A DNA stretch of 64,000 bases from the NCBI RefSeq assembly GCF_030758455.1, contig NZ_CP132353.1, positions 2,108,001 through 2,172,000 on the forward strand. Reading direction: 5' to 3'. The notes beneath the pieces were generated by a model. It was not told the origin of the DNA. It saw only the letters and a list, made by a program, of their open reading frames with translations, and made no database searches. This document shows, one piece after another, positions 35,071 to 43,753 of this stretch (positions are counted from its first letter, which is position 1; every line of letters starts with the position of its first letter). A program made the translations under genes and the position numbers. The stretch comes from Erwinia pyri (GTDB lineage Bacteria > Pseudomonadota > Gammaproteobacteria > Enterobacterales > Enterobacteriaceae).

Positions 35071-36219
35071 TTACTTCTCAACCATCGAGACCCAGTTGGC
35101 GCCTTTGCCTGTCGGGTAGCGTCCTACCAGCGTCAGCGCGCCGGTGGCGCCGTTAATGGTATAGAGGGAGAGCTGAGTGGATTTCTGTCCGGACTCGATC
35201 AGGAAACGGCCGCTGTTATCAATGGCGAAACCACGCGGCTGCTGTTCGGTCTTGATACTGGTGAGATAAGTTAAATGCCCATCATTGGGGTCAACGGCGA
35301 AAGAGGAGAGCGTGCTGCTGGTGCGCTCCGTTGAATAGAGATAACGGCCATCAGGCGTAAGACGCAGGTCAGCCTGCCAGATGCGGGGTTTGTGCGAAGG
35401 AGGAAGATCGTCATCGCCGGTTAGCGGACGCGCTTCGCCGCGCTGCATATCCTCTTTTGGCGAGACTGAACTCACCACTTCGGCCGGGGTGGCAGTGCCA
35501 TCTTTGTTCAGCGTCAGGCGGTTAATATTGCCCGCCATCTCGGTAAGGATATAGAGGGAGCGCTTGCCCTGTTTATCCAGATTTGGCGCGATAACAAAGT
35601 GGCGGGGGCCGGTTGCCGCTTCGCTCTGAATATTGATAAAAGGGGGATCGTTTGGCGTAACCTGCCCGGTGGCGGCATTGAAATGGTACTGAAGCAGCTG
35701 ATCGGCACCCAGCAGCGTCACGTAGAGCGAGCGGTTATCCGGGCTGACCTGAATGGCGTGCGCCCGTTTACCGGTATGCACCACCTGCACCGGTTTTGCC
35801 TCGACTTCGCCACGGCTGTTGATGCGGTTAATGCTGAACAGATCGCCGCCGTAGGAGGCACTCAGCAGAAAGTGACCCTGCTTATCCATCGACAGATAGG
35901 CCATGCTCTCCGGCAAAGGGGACTCGCTGGCTTTTACCAGCTTGCCATCTGGCTGAATGTCATAGACCACCACGTGGTATGGCTTACTGCGTACCGAGAC
36001 ATAGAGTTTTTTCTTGTCAGGTGAGACGACAGAAGACATCGCCTTGCTCCCTGCCGGGAAGTCCCCTACAGGGATCAGCGTCATTTTCTCTTTATCGAGT
36101 TGATAGCCGGTAACGGTGCCGCTCTCGGCATTGGAAACGTAGACCAGGCTCTGCGCCTGGGCACCCGCGGCAAACAGCATCACTGACGCCACCATGCCTG
36201 CACAAATACTCTTTTTCAT
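35071..36219 (-). CDS. secreted lactonase-family beta-propeller
   Basis: 382 residues. Sec signal peptide MKKSICAGMVASVMLFAAGAQAQ, then repeated propeller blades (SPDKKKLYVSVRS, SPDNRSLYVTLLG, TPDGRYLYSTERT, DNSGRFLIESGQ) as in the seven-bladed 6-phosphogluconolactonase/lactonase family. Being exported, it cannot act on phosphorylated lactones, so a free sugar lactone made by the neighbouring FAD or PQQ dehydrogenases is the likely substrate. It is in the same leftward operon as OtnC. Confidence 0.83.
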   Translation of the reverse strand: MKKSICAGMVASVMLFAAGAQAQSLVYVSNAESGTVTGYQLDKEKMTLIPVGDFPAGSKAMSSVVSPDKKKLYVSVRSKPYHVVVYDIQPDGKLVKASESPLPESMAYLSMDKQGHFLLSASYGGDLFSINRINSRGEVEAKPVQVVHTGKRAHAIQVSPDNRSLYVTLLGADQLLQYHFNAATGQVTPNDPPFINIQSEAATGPRHFVIAPNLDKQGKRSLYILTEMAGNINRLTLNKDGTATPAEVVSSVSPKEDMQRGEARPLTGDDDLPPSHKPRIWQADLRLTPDGRYLYSTERTSSTLSSFAVDPNDGHLTYLTSIKTEQQPRGFAIDNSGRFLIESGQKSTQLSLYTINGATGALTLVGRYPTGKGANWVSMVEK

Positions 36220-36249
36220 TATTATATCCTTGCCGTAGGGAAGAAATGG

Positions 36250-36888
36250 TTACCAGCGGGTAGAGAAAACCTCGCAAAGTTCCTGTACCGCATCCAGGCT
36301 TAGCGGTTGCGGTTTGGTCGCGGCCTGCTGCCATAATTTGGCGGTCTCTTCCAGCTCTTCTAAGGCTGCGCAGGCGGTGGACACGGAAGGCCCCCAGATA
36401 ACCGGGCCAAGACGCTCAAGCATCACTCCCCGCACCTTGCAGGCTAATTCAGCAACCTGCTCAGCCACTTCTGCCGCGCCCGGACGGCGATAGGTAATCA
36501 GCGGAATGCGGCCCACTTTCATCACCTGGTAAGGCGTAATGGGCGGCAGAATGCTTTCTGGCTGCCATACGCCCGCCAGTGTCAGCCCGACCAGATGGGT
36601 GGAGTGGGTGTGAACCACGCCGTTTACCTCCGGGTTACGGTCATAGACCTGACGATGAAGCTGCAGCGTTTTCGACGGTTTATCACCGGAAATCCATTCG
36701 CCGCTGGAAGAGACTTTGGCAATGCTGGCCGGGTCTAAACGACCCAGACAGGCATCCGTTGGCGTAATCAGCCAGCCATCTTCCAGCCTGGCGCTGATAT
36801 TGCCCGCCGTTCCCACGGTATATCCCCGGTTGAACAGGCTGGCGCCTGCCCAGCAGATCTCTTCACGCAGCTGGTTTTCGTTTTTCAT
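36250..36888 (-). CDS. otnC: 3-oxo-tetronate 4-phosphate decarboxylase OtnC-like (class II aldolase)
   Basis: 212 residues, the length of E. coli YgbL/OtnC. Class II aldolase/adducin fold with GYTVGTAGNISARL and zinc ligands in NGVVHTHSTHLVGLTL (His-X-His) plus a late histidine region. In the C4 acid-sugar route OtnC decarboxylates 3-oxo-tetronate 4-phosphate to dihydroxyacetone phosphate. OtnK and OtnI partners are encoded 6 kb away under the same type of operator. The ATG at 36888 has GAGG 6 bases upstream; a GTG 12 bases earlier overlaps that site. Confidence 0.85.
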   Translation of the reverse strand: MKNENQLREEICWAGASLFNRGYTVGTAGNISARLEDGWLITPTDACLGRLDPASIAKVSSSGEWISGDKPSKTLQLHRQVYDRNPEVNGVVHTHSTHLVGLTLAGVWQPESILPPITPYQVMKVGRIPLITYRRPGAAEVAEQVAELACKVRGVMLERLGPVIWGPSVSTACAALEELEETAKLWQQAATKPQPLSLDAVQELCEVFSTRW

Positions 36889-36908
36889 CAACATCCTCAC
36901 AAACAGAC

Positions 36909-38216
36909 TTAACGATCGGCGGTGGCTACTTCATTCGCCGCCTGCTCGTTTTTGATATCAAGCGGCTCAACCTTGCCCATGATGAACAGGAAGTTGAACG
37001 CGCCAAACAGACAGATCCCACCGGCAACCAGCAGGGGCACCACAAAAGAGCCGTGGCTCAGGGTCAGCATCAGCCCGGTAAAGGAGGCAGTAACAATCCC
37101 CGCCAGGTTACCGGCAAAGTTCTGAATACCGCCCAGCGTGCCGACGTAACCCGAGCTTGGCGCAACGTCTGCAGGTAAGGTCCAGATATTGGCAGCGGTA
37201 AAGGCCAGGCCTGCATAGGTCAGAGAGAAGAGGGTGAGGATCACTGCAATGCTGTCGGTAAAGGCGGCGAAGGCAATCACGGAGGAGAGCAGCATGCCGG
37301 CAATCAGACAGGTTTTTCTGGCGGTGGTCAGCGAGTAGCCTTTGCGGTACATCCAGTCGGAAGCCATGCCGCCGAGCAGACTGCCCGGGATCCCCATCAG
37401 CGCCGGAATGGCTCCCAGCGTGCCCAGCTCTTTCAGCGAGAAGCCATGTGCCATGGTCAGGTAGGTTGGGAACCAGGTAACAAAGAAGTAGGTGGCGAAG
37501 TTCATGCAGAAGAAGCCGATCATCATGCCCCAGACGGTTCTGTAGCGGAACAGGGGAGCAATACGGACCTTCTCTGTTTTATCCACCACGTGAACGCTGC
37601 GATCTTCCAGCAGATTCTGCCGTTCCTGCTCGTCCAGCCCTTTCATCTCTTCAGGTTCGCGATAAAATGCCAGCCAGACGACAACCCAAATCAGACCCAG
37701 CGCGCCGGTTACCACAAAAGAGGTTTCCCAGTCCCAGGTACTGATCAGCCAGGCAACCAGCGGCAGAGCCAGCGCGCTACCGGCACGTGGGCCTGCATCA
37801 AAGATCCCGCTGGCGGTGCCACGCTCTTTTTTGGCAAACCAGGAGTAAACCACTTTGGCACAGCCAGGATAGCCGCCCGATTCGCCCAGCCCCAGCATCA
37901 GGCGTGAAGCGAAAATCGACGTGAATCCTTTGCCGAAAGCGGTGAAGACGGTGAAAAGCGACCACCAGCCCACGGCAATAGCGAGACCTGCACGGGCGCC
38001 TAACCGGTCAATCAGGCGGCCGGCCGGGATCTGCATCAGCGCATAGGTCCAGAAGAATGCGCCCAGAATCAGACCCATACTGGTGTCATCCAGCCCCAAA
38101 TCCGCCTTAATATGTGGCGCAGCGATCGCCAGATTGATACGGTCAATATAGTTGATGGCGATGGCGAGGAAGCAGAACGCAATCATCAGCCAGCGAACCC
38201 TCGGGTATCTACGCAT
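36909..38216 (-). CDS. MFS transporter, ACS family (aldonate/hexuronate type)
   Basis: 435 residues, twelve membrane helices. The family signature AINYIDRINLAIAAPHI is in helix 1 and GLGESGGYPGCAKVVYSWF after helix 4. Relatives carry galactonate, glucarate, hexuronates and tetronates with protons. It is the first gene of the leftward operon containing otnC, the lactonase and the FAD dehydrogenase, and it diverges from the LacI gene across two operators. I infer import of the tetronate or aldonate formed in the periplasm. AAAGGAA precedes the ATG. Confidence 0.9.
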   Translation of the reverse strand: MRRYPRVRWLMIAFCFLAIAINYIDRINLAIAAPHIKADLGLDDTSMGLILGAFFWTYALMQIPAGRLIDRLGARAGLAIAVGWWSLFTVFTAFGKGFTSIFASRLMLGLGESGGYPGCAKVVYSWFAKKERGTASGIFDAGPRAGSALALPLVAWLISTWDWETSFVVTGALGLIWVVVWLAFYREPEEMKGLDEQERQNLLEDRSVHVVDKTEKVRIAPLFRYRTVWGMMIGFFCMNFATYFFVTWFPTYLTMAHGFSLKELGTLGAIPALMGIPGSLLGGMASDWMYRKGYSLTTARKTCLIAGMLLSSVIAFAAFTDSIAVILTLFSLTYAGLAFTAANIWTLPADVAPSSGYVGTLGGIQNFAGNLAGIVTASFTGLMLTLSHGSFVVPLLVAGGICLFGAFNFLFIMGKVEPLDIKNEQAANEVATADR

Positions 38217-38339
38217 GGTGAATTCCTTTATTATCCTGGTGTTTTGAGGGCTGGGTAACAGCGAAATAGTGTCACTGTTATCCGCTTCTTTGTTATCAAT
38301 TAGTGATGCGATGGACTACTTTTGATAATATGATGTTAA

Positions 38340-38387
38340 AAGTAAGCGATTACAAAAATCAGTCAAGTCAAAAGTAAGCGCTTTCAA
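38340..38387. promoter_or_regulatory. two LacI-type operators, MFS/lacI promoter
   Basis: AAGTAAGCGATTACAA at 38340-38355 and AAGTAAGCGCTTTCAA at 38372-38387, 32 bp apart, match a consensus TTGTAAGCGCTTACAA of the LacI/GntR type. They lie between the divergent carrier operon and the LacI gene. The same element occurs twice more at 41517 and 41619. Confidence 0.82.
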
Positions 38388-38452
38388 AACGAAGCTTTGG
38401 TTGTCTGCAAATTTTGTGGGCGATGTCACTAATTTGAGTCTGGAGTCCGATC

Positions 38453-39490
38453 ATGTCCGATAAGCCCTCTCCCTCTTCACGAGTTTCTCTGGAAGATGTT
38501 GCCCTGCGATCGGGCGTATCGACAGCAACGGTTTCCAGAGTACTGAATGGCAGCACTACGGTGCGGCAGTCGAGGCGTGAGGCCGTTGAACGAGCCTGCG
38601 AGGAGCTGGGCTATGTGATTAACCGAGCAGCCCGCACCCTGGCATCGCGACGCAGCATGACCATTGGCGCCGTGGTGCCCACGCTTGCCACCGAGACCTT
38701 TTCCCGCCCGCTGGCTACCTTTCAGCAGAAGATCCACCACTCCGGCTATACGCTGCTGCTGGCAAATTCAGATTTCGACCCTGATACCGAGCTGAAAGAG
38801 GTGAACAAACTGGTGGAGTACGGCATTGATGCCCTGATGCTGGTGGGGAATTCACACCATCCCAAACTATGGGAGCGGATCACCCAGCAGGGGATCCCCT
38901 GTATCCAGACCTTTTCCGTGGATCGGCGCTATCCCAGCGTGGGGTACGATAATGAACAGGCTGCCGCAGAAATGACGGCGCATCTGCTGGCGCTGGGCCA
39001 CACGAATTTTGGCGTCATCGTGGGCACGCCGCCATCAAACGACCGCGTGTCAGACCGCATTACCGGGACAAAGCAGGCGCTGGCCGCCGCCGGCCTGACT
39101 CTGGATGAGAGCCAGCTGATTAACAGCGCCTTTACCATGAACGATGCGCGGCAGGCGATGTTCAAACTGCTGGACAGGCCGAACCCGCCGACTGCGGTGA
39201 TTTGCGGTAATGATTTACTGGCGTTTGGCGCGATGCGGGGGGCGAGTGAACGCTATCTGCGCATACCCAACGATATCTCCATTACCGGCTTTAACGATTA
39301 CGAGTATTCGGAGCACCTTGAGCATCCGCTGACCACCATGCGGGTTGAACTGGATGCAATTGGCCTCTGCGCCGCAGAATTCCTGCTTGCAGAACTGAAT
39401 GGTGAAGAGACTGCCCGCCAGACGGTATTAAAACCGGAATTAATTGTGCGGGGCAGCTCGGGATCGGCTCCCCGTACGTCGCGTGGTTAA
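38453..39490 (+). CDS. LacI-family regulator of the C4 acid-sugar island
   Basis: 345 residues. Helix-turn-helix SLEDVALRSGVSTATVSRVLN at residues 10-32, hinge LGYVINRAARTLASRRS, then the effector domain. The family branch is close to GntR/IdnR-type repressors, whose operators contain GTAAGCGCTTAC, matching the four palindromes found around this gene. It probably represses all three transcription units of the island. TGGAG lies 8 bases before the ATG. Its stop overlaps that of the convergent binding-protein gene by 4 bases. Confidence 0.92.
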   Translation: MSDKPSPSSRVSLEDVALRSGVSTATVSRVLNGSTTVRQSRREAVERACEELGYVINRAARTLASRRSMTIGAVVPTLATETFSRPLATFQQKIHHSGYTLLLANSDFDPDTELKEVNKLVEYGIDALMLVGNSHHPKLWERITQQGIPCIQTFSVDRRYPSVGYDNEQAAAEMTAHLLALGHTNFGVIVGTPPSNDRVSDRITGTKQALAAAGLTLDESQLINSAFTMNDARQAMFKLLDRPNPPTAVICGNDLLAFGAMRGASERYLRIPNDISITGFNDYEYSEHLEHPLTTMRVELDAIGLCAAEFLLAELNGEETARQTVLKPELIVRGSSGSAPRTSRG

Positions 39491-40188
39491 ACGCGCCACT
39501 GCAGCCCGAACGCTTTAAAGGCGGCGCGGGCTTTCTCCGATCGCAGTGACTGCAGCAATAACGCCGCACCTTCAGGGTTTTCTGCCTGCCTGAAAATCCC
39601 GCCGGAAAACGAGGTCACTTTTTGCACCGCTTCCGGCAGCGGGCCGATCACTTTTATCCCTTCCACCATCAGCAGTTCGCTGATTTGCTGCACGGCAATA
39701 TCCGCCTCTCCTGCAGTCAACTGGCTGGCCGTAAAGCCTTCCGGGATAGTGGTGGCACGCGCCATAATCTGCTCTTTGATGCCCAGTTTTTCCAGCAGCG
39801 TCAGGAAGTAGATACCGCTGGCCCCGCCCAGGGTAATCGCTACCGAGCGGGCATTCAGCAGTGCCGAGGTTAAGGCTTCCACGCTGCTGATATCCGGCGC
39901 TTCAGCGTCGGGCAGCATCGCCAGCCCCACCTGAGAATCCACCAGCTCAACGCGGCTGGCGGGATCGATCAGCCCTTCGGCAATCAGCCTGTCCATAACC
40001 GGCACGGTAAGGATCACGGCGTCGGCCTGTTCGCCGCTGGCGATTTTCTTTTCAATCACCGTGGTGGGATTCCACTCTATCGCCAGCGTTTTCTCCGGGT
40101 GCTGGCGGCTCCATTCCGCCTCCAGCTCAATGAACGGGGCGCGAATGGCTAAAGCGCTGAACACGCGAATCGGGTGTTGTTGACTCAT
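39487..40188 (-). CDS. type II solute-binding-like protein without signal peptide
   Basis: 233 residues resembling molybdate/ModA-type periplasmic binding proteins: IRVFSALAIRAPFIELEAEW, then GEQADAVILTVPVMDRLIAEG and TLGGASGIYFLTLLEKLG. No signal peptide is present and no ABC partner is nearby, so it should stay in the cytosol. It is cotranscribed (17-base gap) with the FMN hydroxyacid oxidase. It may bind the acid substrate or act as an enzyme or sensor; no function is established. AGGAGAG precedes the ATG. Confidence 0.78.
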   Translation of the reverse strand: MSQQHPIRVFSALAIRAPFIELEAEWSRQHPEKTLAIEWNPTTVIEKKIASGEQADAVILTVPVMDRLIAEGLIDPASRVELVDSQVGLAMLPDAEAPDISSVEALTSALLNARSVAITLGGASGIYFLTLLEKLGIKEQIMARATTIPEGFTASQLTAGEADIAVQQISELLMVEGIKVIGPLPEAVQKVTSFSGGIFRQAENPEGAALLLQSLRSEKARAAFKAFGLQWRV

Positions 40189-40205
40189 TATGACTCTCCT
40201 GTGGG

Positions 40206-41444
40206 TCAGAACATGGGCTTAAGATAAGAGCTGTCCAGCTCAGAGGGGGTTCTTACGCCAATCAGCGCCAGATCGCGATCTATCTCATCGCGCAAAATAT
40301 GCATGGCATGCTCAACGCCTGCCTGTCCGCCAATCACCGCACCGTAAAGGAAAGGGCGGCCGAGGAAGACAAAATCTGCGCCCAGCGCCATCGCTTTCAT
40401 CACATCCGTACCGCGACGGATGCCGCTGTCGATGATCACTTTCATTGACCCTTTTTTCTCCGCAATTTCCGGCAGGGAGTAAAGCGGTGGAATAGTGTGA
40501 TCCAGCTGACGGCCGCCGTGGTTGGAAAGGATCACTGCATCTGCGCCCAAATCGCGGGCGATAAAGGCATCCTGCGGGGACATCAGACCTTTGATGACCA
40601 GATTACCTTTCCACTTTTTACGGATCGCCTCCACATGTTTCCAGTTCAGCTTGTCACGCGCCTGGGTGTTACGGACTTTGCTGGACATCATTGGCGGGCC
40701 GCGCTCCGCATCAGTATTTTCAAAATGGGGCGCCCCATGCCGCAGGAAAGTTTGCGCCACGGTGCCCAGCAGCCAGCGGGGACTCATGGCGCTCTCAAAA
40801 GCGACCTTTGGCGTGATTTTGATCGGCATGCTGAAGCCGCTACGCGTGTTGTGTTCGCGGTTACCCAGCATTGGCGTATCGCCCGTCACTACCAGCGTCT
40901 GATAACCCGCCGCGGCTACACGGTCGACCAGACGGTCAATACGCGGCTGATCGCCAGCCAGATAAGCCTGGAACCAGGCATCCGGGTTCGCCGCATGCAC
41001 ATCCTCCAGCTTCACCAGCGACGAGGCGCTGAGGATCATCGGGACATTCATTTCCCGCGCGGCCCGCGCCATTGCCACATCCGCCTGATAAGCCACAAAC
41101 GAAGCGCCGCCGAGGGGAGCCACGCCAAAAGGGTGCTGCCAGGTATGGCCAAACAGGGTGGTGCGCTGGTCGCGTCCCGAGACATCGCGGAACATACGCG
41201 GGATAAAGGTATATCGCCGGTAGGCCTCGAAATTACCGGCGATGCCGCGGCCGGTTTCCACCCCTCCGGCTACGTACTGATAGATCATGTTGGGTAGTCT
41301 GCGGCGCGCGTGACGTTCAAAATCGTCCAGCGCCAGCAGGTCACGGAACTGCCTCGGTAATGTTTTAACCGCCGGGCTGGTCACGGTCTGTCCCGGGCTG
41401 GAAGCCACGGCCTGAGATAAAGAAGAGTTGGCAGGGGATGTCAT
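40206..41444 (-). CDS. FMN-dependent alpha-hydroxy-acid oxidase/dehydrogenase
   Basis: 412 residues. TIM-barrel flavoprotein of the LldD/glycolate oxidase/lactate monooxygenase family, with an extra N-terminal segment of about 35 residues. The flavin and substrate residues are recognisable: MIYQYVAGG, VAPLGGASF, VIKGLMSPQDA (Lys) and the catalytic His-Arg in SNHGGRQLD. It oxidises a 2-hydroxyacid to a 2-oxoacid. In this island it is the best candidate to make 2-oxo-tetronate from threonate or erythronate, replacing the NAD-dependent LtnD or DenD enzymes of other bacteria. It is controlled by a LacI operator at 41517. Confidence 0.9.
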   Translation of the reverse strand: MTSPANSSLSQAVASSPGQTVTSPAVKTLPRQFRDLLALDDFERHARRRLPNMIYQYVAGGVETGRGIAGNFEAYRRYTFIPRMFRDVSGRDQRTTLFGHTWQHPFGVAPLGGASFVAYQADVAMARAAREMNVPMILSASSLVKLEDVHAANPDAWFQAYLAGDQPRIDRLVDRVAAAGYQTLVVTGDTPMLGNREHNTRSGFSMPIKITPKVAFESAMSPRWLLGTVAQTFLRHGAPHFENTDAERGPPMMSSKVRNTQARDKLNWKHVEAIRKKWKGNLVIKGLMSPQDAFIARDLGADAVILSNHGGRQLDHTIPPLYSLPEIAEKKGSMKVIIDSGIRRGTDVMKAMALGADFVFLGRPFLYGAVIGGQAGVEHAMHILRDEIDRDLALIGVRTPSELDSSYLKPMF

Positions 41445-41516
41445 AAGGCGTTCTCACACTCCATAAGTCGTTAGCGCCAGAGCGTGCCGGAAGGGCACGT
41501 CGTGACCAGTTTAATT

Positions 41517-41634
41517 TTGTAAGCGCTTTCAATTCTGGTCAATCATCGCTAACATTTCAATAACACCCTAACATTACCAATACGATTTTATGTGATCTGG
41601 TTCACTTTACAGAAACAATTGTAAGCCCTTACAT
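41517..41634. promoter_or_regulatory. two LacI-type operators, oxidase/otnK divergent promoter
   Basis: TTGTAAGCGCTTTCAA at 41517-41532 and TTGTAAGCCCTTACAT at 41619-41634 are the third and fourth copies of the palindrome found at 38340-38387. They flank the divergent promoter of the FMN oxidase operon (left) and the racemase-otnK-otnI operon (right). Confidence 0.82.
41591..41606. promoter_or_regulatory. predicted CRP site
   Basis: TGTGATCTGGTTCACT matches the CRP consensus TGTGA-N6-TCACA at nine of ten defined positions. It lies between the two operators, about 110 bases before the racemase-like gene, and implies catabolite control of the C4 acid-sugar genes. Confidence 0.7.
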
Positions 41635-41709
41635 TTAAGGGGCGCCTTCCGTCTGCCGTTTTTATCCGCTGAGCGGGCGCGACCCGACACCCATTGCCAG
41701 GAGTTAATA

Positions 41710-42378
41710 ATGACTGCACGAATCGTCCTACTGCATGCCACACCGGTGGCGATGGCGCCCATCCATGCTGCTTTTAATGAAGTCTGGCCCGAGGCTGAAC
41801 TGATTAATCTGCTTGATGACGGACTCTCCCTCGATCGCTCAAGGGAGCCGGATCTCAGCCCGGCAATGATTGGACGGTTTGTCCGCTTCGGCCAGTACGC
41901 TTATGACATGCAGGCGGACGGCATCCTGGTGACATGCTCCGCTTTTGGTCCCGCTATTGACGAGTTGGCCGAAAAGCTGCCGGTGCCGGTGCTGAAGCCA
42001 AATGAAGCGATGTTTCATGAGGCGGTAGCGCAGGGCAAGAATATCGGCATGCTTGCTACCTTTGGTCCGGCAGTAGAAACCATGACCGAAGAGTTCAACG
42101 AATACATTGCTCAGCATAACTCTCCGGCTACGCTGACCACCATCCTGGTGGCGGACGCGATCGATCTGCTGAAAAAAGGCGATGCGGAAAGCCATAACCG
42201 GCTGGTTGCCGCAAGGGCCAGAGAGCTTGCCCATTGCGACGTCATTATGCTGGCGCATTTCTCAACCTCACGCGCCCTGGATGCCGTACGTGAACAGGTC
42301 TCCATCCCGGTGCTGACCGCGCCTCATGCGGCGGTAAAGCGCATCAAAGCCAGCGTGCTGGCCGGAAATCAGGAGTAA
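41710..42378 (+). CDS. Asp/Glu/hydantoin racemase-like protein, single cysteine
   Basis: 222 residues of the Asp/Glu racemase superfamily. The first cysteine motif is ILVTCSAFGPA (Cys76); the second site reads VIMLAHFSTSRA and has no cysteine. A two-base racemase is therefore unlikely, and a one-cysteine reaction (decarboxylation, isomerisation) or a binding role is more probable. It is first in the operon with otnK (3-base gap) and otnI, so it probably handles a tetronate or 2-oxo-tetronate. AGGAG lies 6 bases before the ATG. Confidence 0.78.
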   Translation: MTARIVLLHATPVAMAPIHAAFNEVWPEAELINLLDDGLSLDRSREPDLSPAMIGRFVRFGQYAYDMQADGILVTCSAFGPAIDELAEKLPVPVLKPNEAMFHEAVAQGKNIGMLATFGPAVETMTEEFNEYIAQHNSPATLTTILVADAIDLLKKGDAESHNRLVAARARELAHCDVIMLAHFSTSRALDAVREQVSIPVLTAPHAAVKRIKASVLAGNQE

Positions 42379-42381
42379 GCC

Positions 42382-43650
42382 ATGTTAATTGGAGTGATAG
42401 CGGACGATTTTACCGGGGCCAGCGATATCGCTGTAACGCTCTCGAAAGGACTGCAGGGAGAAGGTGGCCTGCGCACTACGCAATACCTCGGCATTCCTTC
42501 CCGGCCCGCCACGCCTGAGGTTGAAGCGGGCGTGATCGCCCTTAAAAGCCGCTCCATTCCGGCAGAAGAAGCGGTGGCTCAGTCGCTTGCCGCCTGCCGC
42601 TGGTTACTGGAGCAGGGCTGCGAGCAGATTATCTTTAAGTACTGTTCAACCTTTGATTCAACGGATGAAGGCAACATCGGCCCGGTCGCTGATGCGCTGG
42701 CTGAAATGCTGGAAGCCAACAGCGTGGTGGTCTGCCCGGCTTTCCCGGCGATGGGGCGGACGGTTTATCAGGGGCATCTGTTTGTTCATGACCGGTTACT
42801 GAATGAATCGGGCATGGAGCATCATCCGCTGACGCCGATGAAAGATGCCGATTTGCGTCGGGTTTTAGCCCGCCAGAGCAAAAACCGCGTGGCGCATATC
42901 GGCTGGAACACCGTGGTACAGGGCAGCCAGACGCTGCGGGAAGCTTTTCAGCAGCAGGGTGAAGAAGCACGCACGCTGCTCATTGTTGATGCGGTCAGCG
43001 AGCACGATCTCACGGCGATTGGTCGTGCCTGCCAGGGCGCTGCACTGGTTACCGGCGGGTCGGGCATTGCGTTAGCCTTGCCGCACAACTTTATCGCCAC
43101 CGGACGGGCGAAAGGCCAGGCCGCCAGCGTCCCGGAGATCACCGGTCCCGAGGCGATTCTGGTAGGAAGCTGTTCAGGCGCTACTCGCCAGCAAATAGCA
43201 GAGCACCAGAAGCATTATCCGGTGATGATGGTCGAGGTGAAAGATGTGCTCAGCGGCAAAACCGGCGCTGACGAACTGGTGGCCTTTATCCAGGCTAACG
43301 AGGGCAGATTGCCGCTGGTCTACTCCTCGGGCGATCCGGAATCGGTAAAACAGACTCAGCAGCAATATGGGCGTGAGAAAGTCGCCGAAGCGCTGGATAC
43401 GCTGTTTGGCAGTACGGCACAAAAACTGGTGGCGGCAGGGGTACGGCGGCTGGTAGTGGGCGGCGGAGAAACCTCCGGCGCGGTAGTCAGCGCCCTGAAT
43501 CTGGGGGCTTTAATTATTGGTGAAGAGATTGATGTGGGCGTACCTGCCCTGGTTTCGCAGGGGGAAAGCCCCATCGCGCTGGCGCTGAAATCTGGCAACT
43601 TCGGCGGCAAAGACTTCTTCGCCCGCGCCGTCAATACCCTTAGCGGCTGA
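42382..43650 (+). CDS. otnK: 3-oxo-tetronate kinase OtnK (DUF1537 family)
   Basis: 422 residues, close to E. coli YgbK/OtnK. Four-carbon acid sugar kinase that phosphorylates 3-oxo-tetronate at C4 with ATP. N-terminal substrate domain begins MLIGVIADDFTGASDIAVTL (the conserved DDFTGA) and has KYCSTFDST; the C-terminal nucleotide domain holds VGSCSGATRQQI and VGGGETSGAVVSAL. It is translationally adjacent to the racemase-like gene and upstream of otnI. Together with otnC it completes conversion to dihydroxyacetone phosphate. Confidence 0.93.
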   Translation: MLIGVIADDFTGASDIAVTLSKGLQGEGGLRTTQYLGIPSRPATPEVEAGVIALKSRSIPAEEAVAQSLAACRWLLEQGCEQIIFKYCSTFDSTDEGNIGPVADALAEMLEANSVVVCPAFPAMGRTVYQGHLFVHDRLLNESGMEHHPLTPMKDADLRRVLARQSKNRVAHIGWNTVVQGSQTLREAFQQQGEEARTLLIVDAVSEHDLTAIGRACQGAALVTGGSGIALALPHNFIATGRAKGQAASVPEITGPEAILVGSCSGATRQQIAEHQKHYPVMMVEVKDVLSGKTGADELVAFIQANEGRLPLVYSSGDPESVKQTQQQYGREKVAEALDTLFGSTAQKLVAAGVRRLVVGGGETSGAVVSALNLGALIIGEEIDVGVPALVSQGESPIALALKSGNFGGKDFFARAVNTLSG

Positions 43651-43753
43651 CGGAGCACGACGAACAGGGGCAAGCGGGGCTGCTTCAACAAGCCGAAATG
43701 GCTGATGCGGCAAACGCGAACTTCAGCAATATAAAACAGCTTATGAGGTAAAG

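Noticed and set aside
36092..36334. Short frame bridging otnC and lactonase
   Set aside because: It is the reading-frame shadow of the otnC end and lactonase signal peptide.
40497..41297. 266-codon open frame antisense to the FMN oxidase
   Set aside because: No ribosome site or family motif; the flavoenzyme is unambiguous.
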